From assembly GCA_934636325.1 (NCBI GenBank), contig CAKUAK010000103.1, positions 1 to 39,166 of the forward strand: a stretch of 39,166 bases of DNA, given 5' to 3'. Every line of letters begins with the position of its first letter. Positions within the stretch are counted from its first letter, which is position 1. Positions 14,962 to 22,958 of this stretch are shown here, in pieces. Below the pieces are notes generated by a model. It saw only the letters and a program-made list of their open reading frames with translations, was not told the DNA's origin and did no database searches. Made by a program: the position numbers and the translations under genes. The stretch comes from an uncultured Eubacteriales bacterium (GTDB lineage Bacteria > Bacillota > Clostridia > Oscillospirales > Butyricicoccaceae).

Positions 14962-17133
14962 TCAGCGGCGCCTGCGGTATGCAAGCACAAATATCATTGC
15001 CGCGGCTATGACGGCGGCGCTGACGCCGTAAAAGATGAGATTGCTGCGCCGCGCGGACGAACTTTCCGATGAGCTGCCGTCGCTTTCTCCCGGGCGTCCT
15101 CCCATCTGAGGGGGATCGCCGCGGGTATCGTCGGCACCGGCATCTCCATCGGCGCCCTGGCTGTTGTTCCCAGACGGCTTTTCGGGCGGGGTCATAGCAT
15201 CGGTCTGCCCATCCCGTGTATCACTGTCGCTGGCCGGGACATCGGGCGGGGTCTGTGTCCCGTCCTGGGGCGGAGTCATATTGCCGCTTCCGGGAAGAGA
15301 GGTCTGACCGTCGGGCGGAGCCGGGCGATCGCTGTCATCGGTGCTGCCCTGCGGCGGAGACGGCATATCCTGCGTTCCCTGTGTGGTATCGGCCATTGGT
15401 TCGGCCTCCGCCTGCTGTGTCCCGCTCTCCGGCGCTGTATCCGCGGCTGCGTCGGTGCTTTCATCGTCGTTCTGCCTGTTGGGGCGTCCGCCTCCCATAC
15501 CGCCTCCGGCGTTCATCGTTCCCATGACGCTGATATCTATGCCGGATGCGTCGACCAGCGTATCGCTGCTCTGTCTTTCGGCCTGGCTGGAGGGTATCGT
15601 GCCGTCCAGCTGAAGGCTTATCGACTGGGCGCGCAGCTTGACAACCCGATAAAGGGTATCGACGGCTTCGAGGTATTCGTCATAGGTATAAAGAGCATTG
15701 GGGTCGCTTTCGACAAGAGCATCGATTTGACCTCTGACCCGCTGATAAAAGCTGTCGAAACCTCCGCCGTTGACATATTCGTCGACCAGCTGGGCCATAT
15801 AGGTGTAATAAAGGCTGTGGTATTCCTCGTCGGCCATAAGGGTATCGAAGAAATCGGTCGACGAGAAGGCATCGTCGATCGGCGAGTTGACAACACTTGA
15901 GGCCGAGCTGCCGCCGTTCATTCCGCCGAAGGACAGATTATAGTCCCAGGGGATCAGGTTGAGCATGCCGTTATACTCGTAAAGATAGTAGTTATGGGCC
16001 ATGGATCCCGAAAGGCTGTCGTCATTGACCGAAAACAGATGTACGGCCATGTATCTGAGCAAATTGTCGATATCCATATATTCTTCAAGATCGGTGCCCT
16101 CCGAGATATTCTTGAGGGCCTTTACGACCCGCTTATGATCCTTCTTGCCGGTATCGGTTATCTCGCCCTCCCAGATCGTCGAATAGCTGTCAAGGTCATC
16201 GTCGGTATAATTGAGGTCGGCTCCGCCGCTTCCTCCCATCGAAAAGCCGCCGCGCTGTCCGCCGTCATTCTCCGGCATCTGGGGCCGGCCGGCGTTATCG
16301 CCCTCGGCCTGTGTCTGCGATCCGTTCTCCTGATCCCCGGCGCTGTTATCACCGTTATTGTCGTTAAGAGCGGGCGGAGCCATATTTCCGTTTTCGAAGT
16401 TTTCCGGAAGATCTGCCGGATCAAAATCGCCCGGATCAAAATCATCATCGGGCTGGAGATCGCCGCCCGGACCTCCGCCCTGTCCGCCTCCGCCGACATT
16501 CATGCCCTCGGGCTTATAGAGCTGGCCGTTCTGGGTGCCGTAATTGCGAAGCATGAAGCTCTCTTCGACCGATTCCAGCGCCAGATAGACGCCCCAGTAT
16601 TCGCCGTTAAGGGATATGCTTGCGTAATTGTAAAGCGAAGCGTCGGCATCCATATAGGCGAACATGTCGTATACAAGGGCTTCCTTCATATTGGTGGCGT
16701 CGGCATAGTTGTTGTTGAGCACCAGCTTGTCAAGACCGAAGCAGGTCTGCCCATCCACATAGTGGTCGAACTCCAGCTTGAAGCTGTAACGGTCGGTGGT
16801 CGGATCGTTGGCGATAGAGCTAAGGCTGGTATTGCCCTTTGTCCTGATGCCGACATTATATATCGTCGTGCCGTTTATCTCGACGTCGCACTTGTGGTAT
16901 TCCTCATCCATGGCATTGTCGAGCATATCCTGCCAGTCGTCCTCGTCCATGAGGATGTTGACACTTATTATCTGATCGGTATCGAACAGCTTCGATTCGT
17001 ATTCCATATTGACGCCGGTATCACCGGCGGCTTCCGCGATCTCTTCCGAGAATATCACAGCGCCGAAACACAGACATACCGCCAGCGCCATGACCGCGGC
17101 TATTATTTTCGTGATGTGTTTATGCGCGATCAT
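14962..17133 (-). CDS. Secreted, membrane-anchored CotH-family kinase-like protein
   Basis: 723 residues. A Sec signal ends near residue 36. The CotH kinase domain is split: 45-210 holds RTKGNT (97-102), KLVLNNNYADATNMKEAL and LYKPEG (205-210), and 306-510 holds MAHNYYLYEYNG and IPWDYNLSFGGM (394-405), the likely metal-binding segment. Between them is an insert of about 95 residues rich in Gly, Asp, Asn and Pro. A second low-complexity stretch rich in Pro, Asp, Ser and Thr runs from about 545 to 690. A membrane helix at about 698-719 and RRRR end the protein, anchoring it to the outer face of the membrane. CotH proteins are atypical kinases known from spore coats; substrate unknown here. 12 bp after the DUF4956 gene, with GGAGG spaced 6 from the ATG. 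Confidence 0.9.
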   Translation of the reverse strand: MIAHKHITKIIAAVMALAVCLCFGAVIFSEEIAEAAGDTGVNMEYESKLFDTDQIISVNILMDEDDWQDMLDNAMDEEYHKCDVEINGTTIYNVGIRTKGNTSLSSIANDPTTDRYSFKLEFDHYVDGQTCFGLDKLVLNNNYADATNMKEALVYDMFAYMDADASLYNYASISLNGEYWGVYLALESVEESFMLRNYGTQNGQLYKPEGMNVGGGGQGGGPGGDLQPDDDFDPGDFDPADLPENFENGNMAPPALNDNNGDNSAGDQENGSQTQAEGDNAGRPQMPENDGGQRGGFSMGGSGGADLNYTDDDLDSYSTIWEGEITDTGKKDHKRVVKALKNISEGTDLEEYMDIDNLLRYMAVHLFSVNDDSLSGSMAHNYYLYEYNGMLNLIPWDYNLSFGGMNGGSSASSVVNSPIDDAFSSTDFFDTLMADEEYHSLYYTYMAQLVDEYVNGGGFDSFYQRVRGQIDALVESDPNALYTYDEYLEAVDTLYRVVKLRAQSISLQLDGTIPSSQAERQSSDTLVDASGIDISVMGTMNAGGGMGGGRPNRQNDDESTDAAADTAPESGTQQAEAEPMADTTQGTQDMPSPPQGSTDDSDRPAPPDGQTSLPGSGNMTPPQDGTQTPPDVPASDSDTRDGQTDAMTPPEKPSGNNSQGADGDAGADDTRGDPPQMGGRPGESDGSSSESSSARRSNLIFYGVSAAVIAAAMIFVLAYRRRR

Positions 17134-17145
17134 CGTTTACCTCCG

Positions 17146-17817
17146 TCAGGACATGTATTCCCCGTTGTATGCGACCAGTGTCGCATTATCGACGTCGGGT
17201 ATGCCCGATATCTCATTGACAAATGCCGTCGAAGCATTTTTGGTCCTGAACTCGGCCGTCAGCTCTATGCCGGACGAGTTGACCGTCTTTGACTTTACGA
17301 TATAATGTCCCGACTGACGCCCAAGGATCTCGAGGGCCGCGTTCTCGGCTGTCTCGTCGCCGCAGTTGAGCACCAGTATATAGGGATCTTCATGCGCCTT
17401 GCGGTTGGCGAAGAGGACAAGGATGACGCCGATGATTGCCGAACCGATGACAGCCAGCGGGATCATGCCGGCGCCGATGACGATGCCGGAGGCCAGCGAC
17501 CAGAAAAGAAATACGATCTCGACCGGCTCTTTGATGGCCGTCCTGAAGCGGACGATCGACAGCGCGCCGACCATGCCCAGCGACAATACGACGTTAGATG
17601 TGACCGCCATTATGACAAGGGTCGTGACAAGAGACAGGCCGACCAGAGTGAGGGCAAAGCCGCTGGAGTACATGACCCCGGTAAGGGTCTTTTTATAGGT
17701 GACAAATATGAAAAGCCCGATGACAAGGGCCGCCGTCAAACCGATGATGGTGTCGAGCACCGAAAACTCGGTTATGCTTTCAAGAAAGCTGGATTTGAAA
17801 ATGTCGTTGAAGGTCAT
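17146..17817 (-). CDS. DUF4956 integral membrane protein
   Basis: 223 residues. Several membrane helices lie between residues 20 and 135, with the family hallmark GMVGALSIVRFRTAIKEP followed by EIVFLFWSLASGI. A soluble C-terminal domain (about 145-220) is predicted to be cytoplasmic. No biochemical function is established for the family as far as I know. It is often found beside VTC-domain and CotH-domain genes, as here, so it may anchor or act as a channel for the polymerase complex (inference). It lies 31 bp after the VTC gene. Confidence 0.85.
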   Translation of the reverse strand: MTFNDIFKSSFLESITEFSVLDTIIGLTAALVIGLFIFVTYKKTLTGVMYSSGFALTLVGLSLVTTLVIMAVTSNVVLSLGMVGALSIVRFRTAIKEPVEIVFLFWSLASGIVIGAGMIPLAVIGSAIIGVILVLFANRKAHEDPYILVLNCGDETAENAALEILGRQSGHYIVKSKTVNSSGIELTAEFRTKNASTAFVNEISGIPDVDNATLVAYNGEYMS

Positions 17818-17848
17818 TTTTTATCTCTCCTTATAAATTATTCTTTAT

Positions 17849-18541
17849 TTATCCGAACCTGCGGCAGGCGCCGTATTTCGAAAAGGCCTGCTGCCGCATG
17901 GTCCCGGTCTGGATCAGGCAGGCAATGATCCCGGGAAGACAGTTATCAAACTTGACCTCGAGAATCATCTGTCCCGGGGCGTCGCAGGCATCTATATCCC
18001 GCACATTCTTTTCGAGGAAGTCGCTGTGAAAGATGGTCGTCCTGATATCCGAATCGAATGTGATGCGCACATTGCCCGGCTTATACACATAAGGCTCGCG
18101 GGTATAGGAGACGAGCACGCGGGGCTTAAGCTGCTGGTAACGCATCTTGCAGTAAAGCTCGCGCACGAGCTGGCTTTTATGCTCCATCATCTGTTCATCC
18201 GGGCCGGAAAGGATCATCCGGCATTCCTCTTCGGTTATCGGGGCGTCGACCTTCATGCACAGATCATTGTGCTTGATCTTTTTTTCAAGGGTCATATAGG
18301 AAAGATCGTCGTTATAATATCTTATCCTGAACTTTTCGCGCATCTGGACCCCGTCGATCTTTTCTCTGAGGGCCTTATCGCGGAAATCATCAAAATAGAT
18401 GCTGCGTATCGTATAATGCCCATCCGGCCCGGTGTGCGGATCGGGCTGCATCACGGCCCCGAGCCTGCCGCGCAGCGCCATATATTCGGCCGGCGTGATG
18501 CTGTATTTGAGCTCGTGCCGGTATTTTCCGTGCTGTTCCAT
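17849..18541 (-). CDS. VTC-domain polyphosphate polymerase (tunnel metalloenzyme)
   Basis: 230 residues, essentially only a VTC catalytic domain without the SPX domain of yeast Vtc4. Tunnel residues expected of the triphosphate tunnel fold are visible: RHELKY (8-13), RSIYFDD (46-52), KFRIRYY (70-76, two arginines), LEKKIK (85-90), basic residues around 141-159, LEVKFD (194-199, metal-binding Glu195) and SKYG near the end. Likely polymerises phosphate from ATP, coupled to the membrane through the next gene. The ATG at 18541 is preceded by GGAAAGGAG at good spacing and starts just before the RHELKY strand; an upstream in-frame ATG at 18577 is less likely. First gene of a three-gene operon. Confidence 0.88.
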   Translation of the reverse strand: MEQHGKYRHELKYSITPAEYMALRGRLGAVMQPDPHTGPDGHYTIRSIYFDDFRDKALREKIDGVQMREKFRIRYYNDDLSYMTLEKKIKHNDLCMKVDAPITEEECRMILSGPDEQMMEHKSQLVRELYCKMRYQQLKPRVLVSYTREPYVYKPGNVRITFDSDIRTTIFHSDFLEKNVRDIDACDAPGQMILEVKFDNCLPGIIACLIQTGTMRQQAFSKYGACRRFG

Positions 18542-18605
18542 ATGCTTCTCCTTTCCGCCGTTTTCTTTCGGCTGCAATACAGAGTCTAATATCCCATCCC
18601 GAAAT

Positions 18606-18638
18606 CTACCTGAAAAAGTTTATGAACACTTTTTGAAC
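18606..18638. promoter_or_regulatory. 11-bp direct repeats in the divergent VTC / two-component control region
   Basis: Read on the minus strand, three consecutive 11-mers: GTTCAAAAAGT (18628-18638), GTTCATAAACT (18617-18627, 9 of 11 identical to the first) and TTTTCAGGTAG (18606-18616). The 6-N5-6 spacing of TTCA cores is the architecture bound by OmpR/PhoB-class regulators. They lie between the divergent starts, just upstream of a weak candidate -10 for the VTC operon (TATTAG, about 18585-18590) and about 32 bp upstream of the response regulator -10. Confidence 0.65.
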
Positions 18639-18669
18639 TGCCCGGCTTTATCGCCCTGTCTTCCGATGA

Positions 18670-18675
18670 TATAAT
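18670..18675 (+). promoter_or_regulatory. -10 element for the response regulator/kinase pair
   Basis: TATAAT at 18670-18675 with no good -35 at normal spacing, as expected of an activator-dependent promoter. The direct repeats lie upstream. Confidence 0.5.
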
Positions 18676-18739
18676 GAAGTCGTATTTCAGGCTTATTTCG
18701 GCCTGCCGTGATAGGCTTAAAAATAAGGAGGCATACTTC

Positions 18740-19417
18740 ATGAAAATACTTGTCGCCGAGGATGAGATCACCATCGCAAAGGCTTTGAAAGTGATGCTTG
18801 AAAAAAACAAATACTCCGTCGATATGGTCCATAACGGCGTCGACGCACTTGATTATATAATGACATATCCATACAACGCCCTTGTGCTCGATATAATGAT
18901 GCCTGGAATGGACGGCATAGAGGTCCTTAAAAACGCCCGGGCCCGGGGCGTCACCACCCCGGCCCTCTTCCTGACGGCAAAATCCGAAATAGAGGATCGC
19001 GTCGCCGGACTCGACGCCGGGGCCGACGATTATCTTGCAAAGCCCTTTGCCGCCGCCGAGTTCCTTGCCCGTGTCCGCGCCCTTGCGCGGCGCAGCGATG
19101 TTTATTCCCCATCTGTCCTGTCGGTCGGCGACGCCAGCCTCGACTGCGGAAGCTATATACTGAGCGGGCCGAACGGAGAGGTGCGCCTTAACAACAAGGA
19201 ATACCAGCTGACCGAGGTATTAATGCGCAGACCCGGGCAGATATTCTCTTCCGAGCGTCTGATGGATATGGTATGGGGTCAGGATTCCGAGGCCGGCACC
19301 GACGTCGTGTGGACATATATCGGATTTTTGCGGAAAAAGCTGCGGCAGGTCGGCTCGCGGCTCGAGATAAAGACAATACGGGGCGCCGGATACACGCTGG
19401 AGGATGAACATGCTTAA
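18740..19417 (+). CDS. OmpR-family response regulator (system 1)
   Basis: 225 residues. Receiver domain 1-115 with acidic pair E7/D8, phospho-acceptor Asp51 (LDIMMPGMDG) and Lys101 (YLAKPF). The winged-helix DNA-binding domain spans about 130-222 (EVRLNNKEYQLTEVLMRRPGQIFSSERLMDMVWG ... IKTIRGAGYTLE). The ATG at 18740 follows AAGGAG by 9 bases; a longer upstream frame was rejected because the receiver begins MKILVAEDE. Divergent from the VTC operon across a 198-bp control region and followed by its kinase with an 8-bp overlap, so it is the obvious candidate regulator of the VTC operon. Confidence 0.94.
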   Translation: MKILVAEDEITIAKALKVMLEKNKYSVDMVHNGVDALDYIMTYPYNALVLDIMMPGMDGIEVLKNARARGVTTPALFLTAKSEIEDRVAGLDAGADDYLAKPFAAAEFLARVRALARRSDVYSPSVLSVGDASLDCGSYILSGPNGEVRLNNKEYQLTEVLMRRPGQIFSSERLMDMVWGQDSEAGTDVVWTYIGFLRKKLRQVGSRLEIKTIRGAGYTLEDEHA

Positions 19418-20618
19418 AAAAATGCGCCGCCGCTTCATCGGTTCGGCAATGGCGGCCTTTACGGCCGTCGTTCTCGTGCTTCTCTGCTTCATCAATCTGT
19501 GGGATTATCACAGCACGGTCGCGCAGCTGGACTCTACCCTCTCCCGCCTTTCCGAACACGACCAGCCGCCCGAAAAGCCGGAGGGCCCGCCTCTTCGCAG
19601 CGACGGACACTTTTCCCCCGAGGTCGAATACATGATCCGCTTCTTCTCTGTGCATTATGACTCCGAGGGAAATATCGGCCAGATCGACCAGGACTATATC
19701 GCCTCCATATCCCGCGAGGATGCCGAGGCGTACGCCGCCCATGCTCTTGACGGCAAAAAGGACAGCGGCTTTTACAACGGATACCGCTATCTTGTCTCCC
19801 GCGGCGGCGACGGCACGACGGTCATATTCCTGAATGCCGAGCGCGAACTGCAGAGCAAACGTTCTCTGCTTTTCATAACGATATCCATCGCCGCCGTCTG
19901 CCTGATAGTCGTTCTTATCCTCGTCATGCTCTTTTCGCGCCGGGCCATAGCGCCATATATGCGCAACCTTGAAATGCAGCGCCAGTTCATAACCAACGCC
20001 GGACACGAGCTCAAAACTCCGCTTACCGCCATATCGGCCAGCGCCGACGTGCTTGCCATGGAATATGAAAACGACGAATGGGTAAACAGTATCCGCGACC
20101 AGACCTCCCGCATGGCAAAGCTGGTCTCAAATCTCGTTACCCTTTCGCGTCTTGACGAGGAAAACCCATTTCCCGAGCGCCGCCAGTTCTCGCTCAGCGA
20201 CGCCATATGGGAAACGGCCGACCCCTACGGCGGCATTGCCGCCGCGAGAGGACGGACATATACACAGCAGGTAGAGGATGGACTTTCGATGACCGGCGAC
20301 CGCTCCGCCATACAGCAGACCCTTTCCATCCTGCTTGACAATGCAGTAAAATACTCGCCCGAGGGCGGAAGCATAAGCCTTCACGCCTATCGCAGCGGTC
20401 GGCGCACCATCATCGAGGTATCCAACACCGCGCCGGAAAACTGCGGCGATATCTCGCGTTTCTTCGATCGCTTTTACCGTGCCGACCCGTCGCGCTCCGA
20501 CGTCACCCGCGGCACAGGCATCGGGCTGTCGATAGCCCGGGCGGCCATAGACGCCCACGGAGGCTCGATTTCGGTCAAAAAAAACGGTGAAGATATAGCC
20601 TTCACCGTTCGTCTCTGA
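19410..20618 (+). CDS. Sensor histidine kinase (system 1)
   Basis: 402 residues. Two membrane helices (about 11-30 and 153-176) enclose an extracytoplasmic domain of about 120 residues; no clear HAMP domain follows. Phospho-acceptor His199 lies in ITNAGHELKTPLTAI. The ATPase shows N box LLDNAVKYSPEG and G2 GTGIGLSIAR, while the G1 region (VSNTAPENCGDISRFFDRFYR) lacks the usual DxGxG and is therefore somewhat degenerate. The ATG at 19410 fits GGAGG at 6-nt spacing; the ATG at 19404 would leave none. The last codons also form the terminator of the opposing gene. Confidence 0.92.
   Translation: MLKKMRRRFIGSAMAAFTAVVLVLLCFINLWDYHSTVAQLDSTLSRLSEHDQPPEKPEGPPLRSDGHFSPEVEYMIRFFSVHYDSEGNIGQIDQDYIASISREDAEAYAAHALDGKKDSGFYNGYRYLVSRGGDGTTVIFLNAERELQSKRSLLFITISIAAVCLIVVLILVMLFSRRAIAPYMRNLEMQRQFITNAGHELKTPLTAISASADVLAMEYENDEWVNSIRDQTSRMAKLVSNLVTLSRLDEENPFPERRQFSLSDAIWETADPYGGIAAARGRTYTQQVEDGLSMTGDRSAIQQTLSILLDNAVKYSPEGGSISLHAYRSGRRTIIEVSNTAPENCGDISRFFDRFYRADPSRSDVTRGTGIGLSIARAAIDAHGGSISVKKNGEDIAFTVRL
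20577..20609 (-). terminator. Terminator of the envelope operon inside the opposing kinase gene
   Basis: A 9-bp perfect inverted repeat (AACGGTGAA at 20583-20591, TTCACCGTT at 20601-20609). On the minus strand it is followed by a run of eight T (20577-20584). It lies wholly within the 3' coding end of the plus-strand kinase gene and 30 bases after the minus-strand DUF368 stop. Confidence 0.85.
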
Positions 20619-20638
20619 TATTCGATTTAAAGGCGCGA

Positions 20639-21553
20639 TCAGTCGTCGGTGCACACCCTTTGGGCGCTCTCGGCGGCGCTGCGCTCGATCGCCTTTTTCA
20701 AAAGCTCCAGCGCGAAGAGTATCGCCGCGCCCAACAGAAAAGCCGGGAGCTGGAACGTCGCGGCGTCAAGAGGCGGCGCGGGGATCGCAAGGCTTGCCGG
20801 ACCGTTGACGATGGCATAGAGCGACCCGATCATAAGCCCGAGGATGAGCCACACCGTCTTGCCGCGGTGTTTTCTAAGCGCGGTCCTGATGGTGTTGATC
20901 GACAGCGCGACGCCGGCGAGAACACCGAAGCCGAGGGCACACAGCCCCGGCACGACGCTGAGATCAAGGGACAAAAGGCCCATGACGGCCTGTATCGTCG
21001 GAAGGTAAACACCGGCGATGAGCAGTATCGACGACCCCGATATACCGGGCAGCACCATCGCCGTTATGGCCACGGCGCCCGATATGAACAGATATGCCAT
21101 CTGGAGCAGCCCCATGTTGGAATAGCTCACGCTGCCCAGCGCCCCTGTTCCGGTGCGCAGCACGGTCAGGCCGGCAACCATGGCTATGCCCAGAAGCATG
21201 AGCCATCCGTCCCTGATCGGCCTTCTGAGCGACCCGCGCTCTCCCGCGACGATAAATGGGATCGAGCTGACGGTCAGGCCGAGGAACAGAGAGCTCATGA
21301 AATATATATTCTTTTCAAAAAGCCCCGACAAAAGAACGACGCATGCCGCCATTCCGGCGGCCCATCCCACACCCAGTTTGGCAAGATAGCACAGGGCGTT
21401 TTTTCTGCCCTCGCGGCTCCCGCCGAACAGATCGTGCAGAGCGTCGATAAAGCGCTCGTAAAAGCCGAGTATAAAGGCTATCGTCCCGCCGGAAACGCCG
21501 GGGACGCTGTCGGCCAGCGCCATACAGAAGCCGTGGAATGCAGTCAAGATCAT
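20639..21553 (-). CDS. DUF368 polyprenyl-phosphate transporter (PopT family)
   Basis: 304 residues and highly hydrophobic, with about eight membrane segments. The family signature ADSVPGVSGGTIAFILGFYERFI lies near the N-terminus, and the related repeat VLPGISGSSILLIAGVYLP lies about two thirds in. DUF368 proteins are known to carry undecaprenyl phosphate across the membrane to recycle the carrier for wall and glycan synthesis. The ATG at 21553 was chosen for AAAGGAGA at good spacing. Last gene of the operon, 7 bp after the flippase gene, which fits recycling of carrier used by the upstream enzymes. Confidence 0.88.
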   Translation of the reverse strand: MILTAFHGFCMALADSVPGVSGGTIAFILGFYERFIDALHDLFGGSREGRKNALCYLAKLGVGWAAGMAACVVLLSGLFEKNIYFMSSLFLGLTVSSIPFIVAGERGSLRRPIRDGWLMLLGIAMVAGLTVLRTGTGALGSVSYSNMGLLQMAYLFISGAVAITAMVLPGISGSSILLIAGVYLPTIQAVMGLLSLDLSVVPGLCALGFGVLAGVALSINTIRTALRKHRGKTVWLILGLMIGSLYAIVNGPASLAIPAPPLDAATFQLPAFLLGAAILFALELLKKAIERSAAESAQRVCTDD

Positions 21554-21560
21554 AATACAC

Positions 21561-22958
21561 CTATCTCCTTTGAAGGATGACCTGTGCCGCAAATATCATC
21601 GGCTTCAGACCAAGCAAAAATAAAATGAAAAGACTTGCGGCCTGCATCGCCGCCAACCCGGGCCAGCGGAACAGCATAAACGCCGTCTGGATCAGCAGGA
21701 CCAGCACGCCAAGGATCAGCTTTCTGCCCGAAAGCTTAAAGGGCATCATCCTGTGGGCGCTGACCGTCCTCATGATGAAAACGACAAGACAGCTCCCGAA
21801 GGTAGCCGTCGCCGCGCCCTGTATGCCTATAAGCGGGATCAGCCACAGATTAAGAGCGATATTGACGGCCGCCCCGGCCGTCGACGACCAGAAGGATGCC
21901 ATACTGTCCTTTGTCACCACATAGACGCTGCCCATAAAGTGTGAAAAGGCCGCGGCAGCCATCGAAAGGGTCAGCATCGGTATATACTGCCACGCCGAAT
22001 AATACGGCTCGTCGGCAAGGATGCGTATCAGCAGCGGCGAAAAGGTTATCAGTCCACCGGCGCACATGTATACGGCCGATATGAAGGCGTCCCATATTTT
22101 CCCGTAAAACTTCAGATGCTCCCTGCGGTCGCCCCCCGCCTCGGCGATAGCCGAAAGCTGCCAGGCGTCGATAAAGACCGTCGCCAATATCGTCAATATG
22201 GTCGGTATTTTATAAGACACCGCATAGATGCCGTTTGATCCGCTTCCGAGAAAATAATCGACCATATATCGGTCGGAAACACCCATGATCCACCATGAGA
22301 TGCCCGCCGGGATAAGGGGTATACAGTAACGCAGCATGCGGCGCGCCAGCGACAGACTGGGCAGAGGCTTGATATACCGCCAAAGCCGTTCTTTTACTAT
22401 GAGTATCGACGCCGTGACCAGATTGGCCGCCGCCGTCGCCGTCACATATCCGACGACCCCCAGGCGAAACCACGCCAGAAATAGAATATTGAACAGAATG
22501 ACCAGCGCCGTGTTTATGAGCCCCTGAAGGGCAAACAGCGCCGTCCGTCCCTTTGCCCTTACAAAGCAGGAGCAGAGGGTGTGGCTGCATGCCGCCGCGA
22601 TATAGAGCGCCAGAAGAAGCCCGTAATCCCTTACGGCCGGTATCCCGCGCATAAGAAGCATTATCAGAAGCATCACGGCCATCCCGGCCGCGATCACCCC
22701 GAGGCCGACCGAAAATACATCACTGCGCCGGCTTTTGCGGTCGGCCGCAAACCGGAACACACCGTCGGTGATATCAAGCGATACAACGGGTATGAGCAGA
22801 TTTGCCGTCTGGGTTATAAGATCGGCCGTGCCGTATTCCTCCGGCGTCAGGCATCCGGTGTAAAACCTGACCATGAGAAAGACCAGCACCTTGGAGCTGA
22901 AGGTGCCCGCCGTCATCAGCAGCGTATTCGATGCAAGGGTGCGGTATTTATTGCTCAT
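21561..22958 (-). CDS. Wzx-like lipid-linked oligosaccharide flippase
   Basis: 465 residues with 12-14 membrane helices. The start resembles polysaccharide-transport proteins (NTLLMTAGTFSSKVLVFLMVRFYTGCLTPEEYGTADLI), followed by SDRYMVDYFLGSGSNGIYAVSYKIPTIL, a typical MOP/Wzx segment. Predicted to move a lipid-linked sugar unit to the outer face of the membrane. Overlaps the glycosyltransferase gene by 4 bp (ATGA), so the two are translationally coupled. Substrate not deducible. Confidence 0.88.
   Translation of the reverse strand: MSNKYRTLASNTLLMTAGTFSSKVLVFLMVRFYTGCLTPEEYGTADLITQTANLLIPVVSLDITDGVFRFAADRKSRRSDVFSVGLGVIAAGMAVMLLIMLLMRGIPAVRDYGLLLALYIAAACSHTLCSCFVRAKGRTALFALQGLINTALVILFNILFLAWFRLGVVGYVTATAAANLVTASILIVKERLWRYIKPLPSLSLARRMLRYCIPLIPAGISWWIMGVSDRYMVDYFLGSGSNGIYAVSYKIPTILTILATVFIDAWQLSAIAEAGGDRREHLKFYGKIWDAFISAVYMCAGGLITFSPLLIRILADEPYYSAWQYIPMLTLSMAAAAFSHFMGSVYVVTKDSMASFWSSTAGAAVNIALNLWLIPLIGIQGAATATFGSCLVVFIMRTVSAHRMMPFKLSGRKLILGVLVLLIQTAFMLFRWPGLAAMQAASLFILFLLGLKPMIFAAQVILQRR

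Noticed and set aside
16158..16499. Repetitive coding in the CotH gene as a possible tandem repeat or recombination hotspot
   Set aside because: The residues are low-complexity, but I could not find a regular repeat unit at the DNA level.
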